Shown: in pieces, positions 63,531-64,000 of the stretch
How positions within the stretch are numbered: the stretch's first letter is position 1
How the letters are laid out: every line of letters begins with the position of its first letter
Assembly: GCA_949752795.1 (NCBI GenBank)
Contig: OX457060.1
Span: 1,034,501-1,098,500, forward strand
Reading direction: 5' to 3'
Origin: Hyperoodon ampullatus
Taxonomy: Eukaryota; Chordata; Mammalia; Artiodactyla; Ziphiidae
DNA length: 64,000 nucleotides
Program-made: the position numbers and the translations under genes
Notes under the pieces: model-generated
Databases searched by the model: none
Seen by the model: the letters and a program-made list of their open reading frames with translations, nothing else
Told to the model about the DNA's origin: nothing

Positions 63531-63692
63531 GATGTGAAAATGCTATACAAACAGCTGGCAGGGTCTGAGCTGGAACAATTGAATGTTCCCATTGGCACTG
63601 GGCTGGATGACATCCTTGAGACGATCAGAATTCACTGGGAGAGAGATGTCGAAAAGAAGTGGGCGGAAGCGGGAGCCTTGCTCCAAGCTAAG
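63531..63692 (+). CDS. BFSP2: BFSP2 exon 4: end of coil 1B, linker and start of coil 2
   Basis: This 162 bp exon has 54 codons, residues 244-297, between TTTCAG and GTAAGA, in phase 0 at both ends. It starts '[20 protein letters not shown]', continues with the family motif '[10 protein letters not shown]' and ends '[19 protein letters not shown]'. The human protein is about 415 residues, so roughly the last 118 lie past the window. Codon 287 is TGG (Trp) where human has Arg; see the findings. Confidence 0.96.
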
Positions 63693-64000
63693 GTAAGAGG
63701 CAGGACCAGCACCCTCCCTCTGCCCTGTGCAGAAGGAGGCCAAGCAGAGGTGAGCAGCAGCCAACATGCAAAAGAAGAAAAGCAACCATTTCAATCTCGT
63801 TAGACAGAAAAGAAATGCAATTTAAAACAAAGCTTTTGGTTTACCTGTCTAAATGCAGAAAAAGTTTAAAATGGTAATACTCAGTGCTGGCAAGCCTGTG
63901 GAGATGTGGGTGATGTCCTGAGCTGTTGGGGAGCACAAACCCATGTGACGTCTTTGAGGAAGGGATTTGATGACATGTACCAAGAATCATAAAATGCTCC
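63693..64000 (+). other. BFSP2: BFSP2 intron 4, 5' part
   Basis: The intron starts with GTAAGA and runs off the window. No feature was recognised. Confidence 0.8.

Overview
This is a mammalian nuclear window, not a microbial or viral one. It contains split coding exons with GT/AG junctions, long introns, MIR, L2 and L1 debris, MaLR/ERVL LTRs, and many copies of a tRNA-derived SINE with the cetartiodactyl start 'GGGCTTCCCTGGTGGCGCAG'. The abundant, nearly identical short form with a long A-tail is the kind seen in whales and dolphins, so a cetacean is the likely source (inference from the SINE type; the species cannot be named from the sequence).

Two protein-coding genes lie head to tail on the + strand, the same order as at human 3q22.1. 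(1) TMEM108 (retrolinkin): the window opens inside its large ectodomain exon (1-593), then holds the next exon (9849-10003) and the terminal exon (14874-14996, stop codon TAA). A 3' UTR follows, with AATAAA signals at 15201 and 16671. Together these give the last 289 residues: the end of the Pro/Ser/Thr-rich ectodomain, the membrane helix and the whole cytoplasmic tail. (2) BFSP2 (phakinin, CP49), a lens-specific beaded-filament protein. Exon 1 (18896-19384), exon 2 (56187-56269), exon 3 (62415-62571) and exon 4 (63531-63692) encode residues 1-297 without a frameshift or stop. The remaining exons lie beyond the window.

Everything else is intron or intergenic DNA. TMEM108 intron DNA (594-9848, 10004-14873) is rich in L2 copies. 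The gap between genes is about 2-3.9 kb, depending on which poly(A) site is used, and has a strong G-quadruplex candidate about 650 bp before the BFSP2 start codon. BFSP2 intron 1 (36.8 kb) carries most of the mobile elements: an old sense L1 with three SINEs inside, two MLT1 LTRs, an MLT2-like LTR nested in an antisense L1, hAT-type elements, two possible class I LTRs in opposite orientation, long antisense L2 copies and at least eight tRNA-type SINEs.

I found no undescribed gene system. The most interesting observation is in BFSP2 exon 4: codon 287 is TGG (Trp), the residue that, from memory, the human cataract variant R287W introduces at the same position. If real and fixed, it would be a disease allele tolerated as the normal residue in this lineage.
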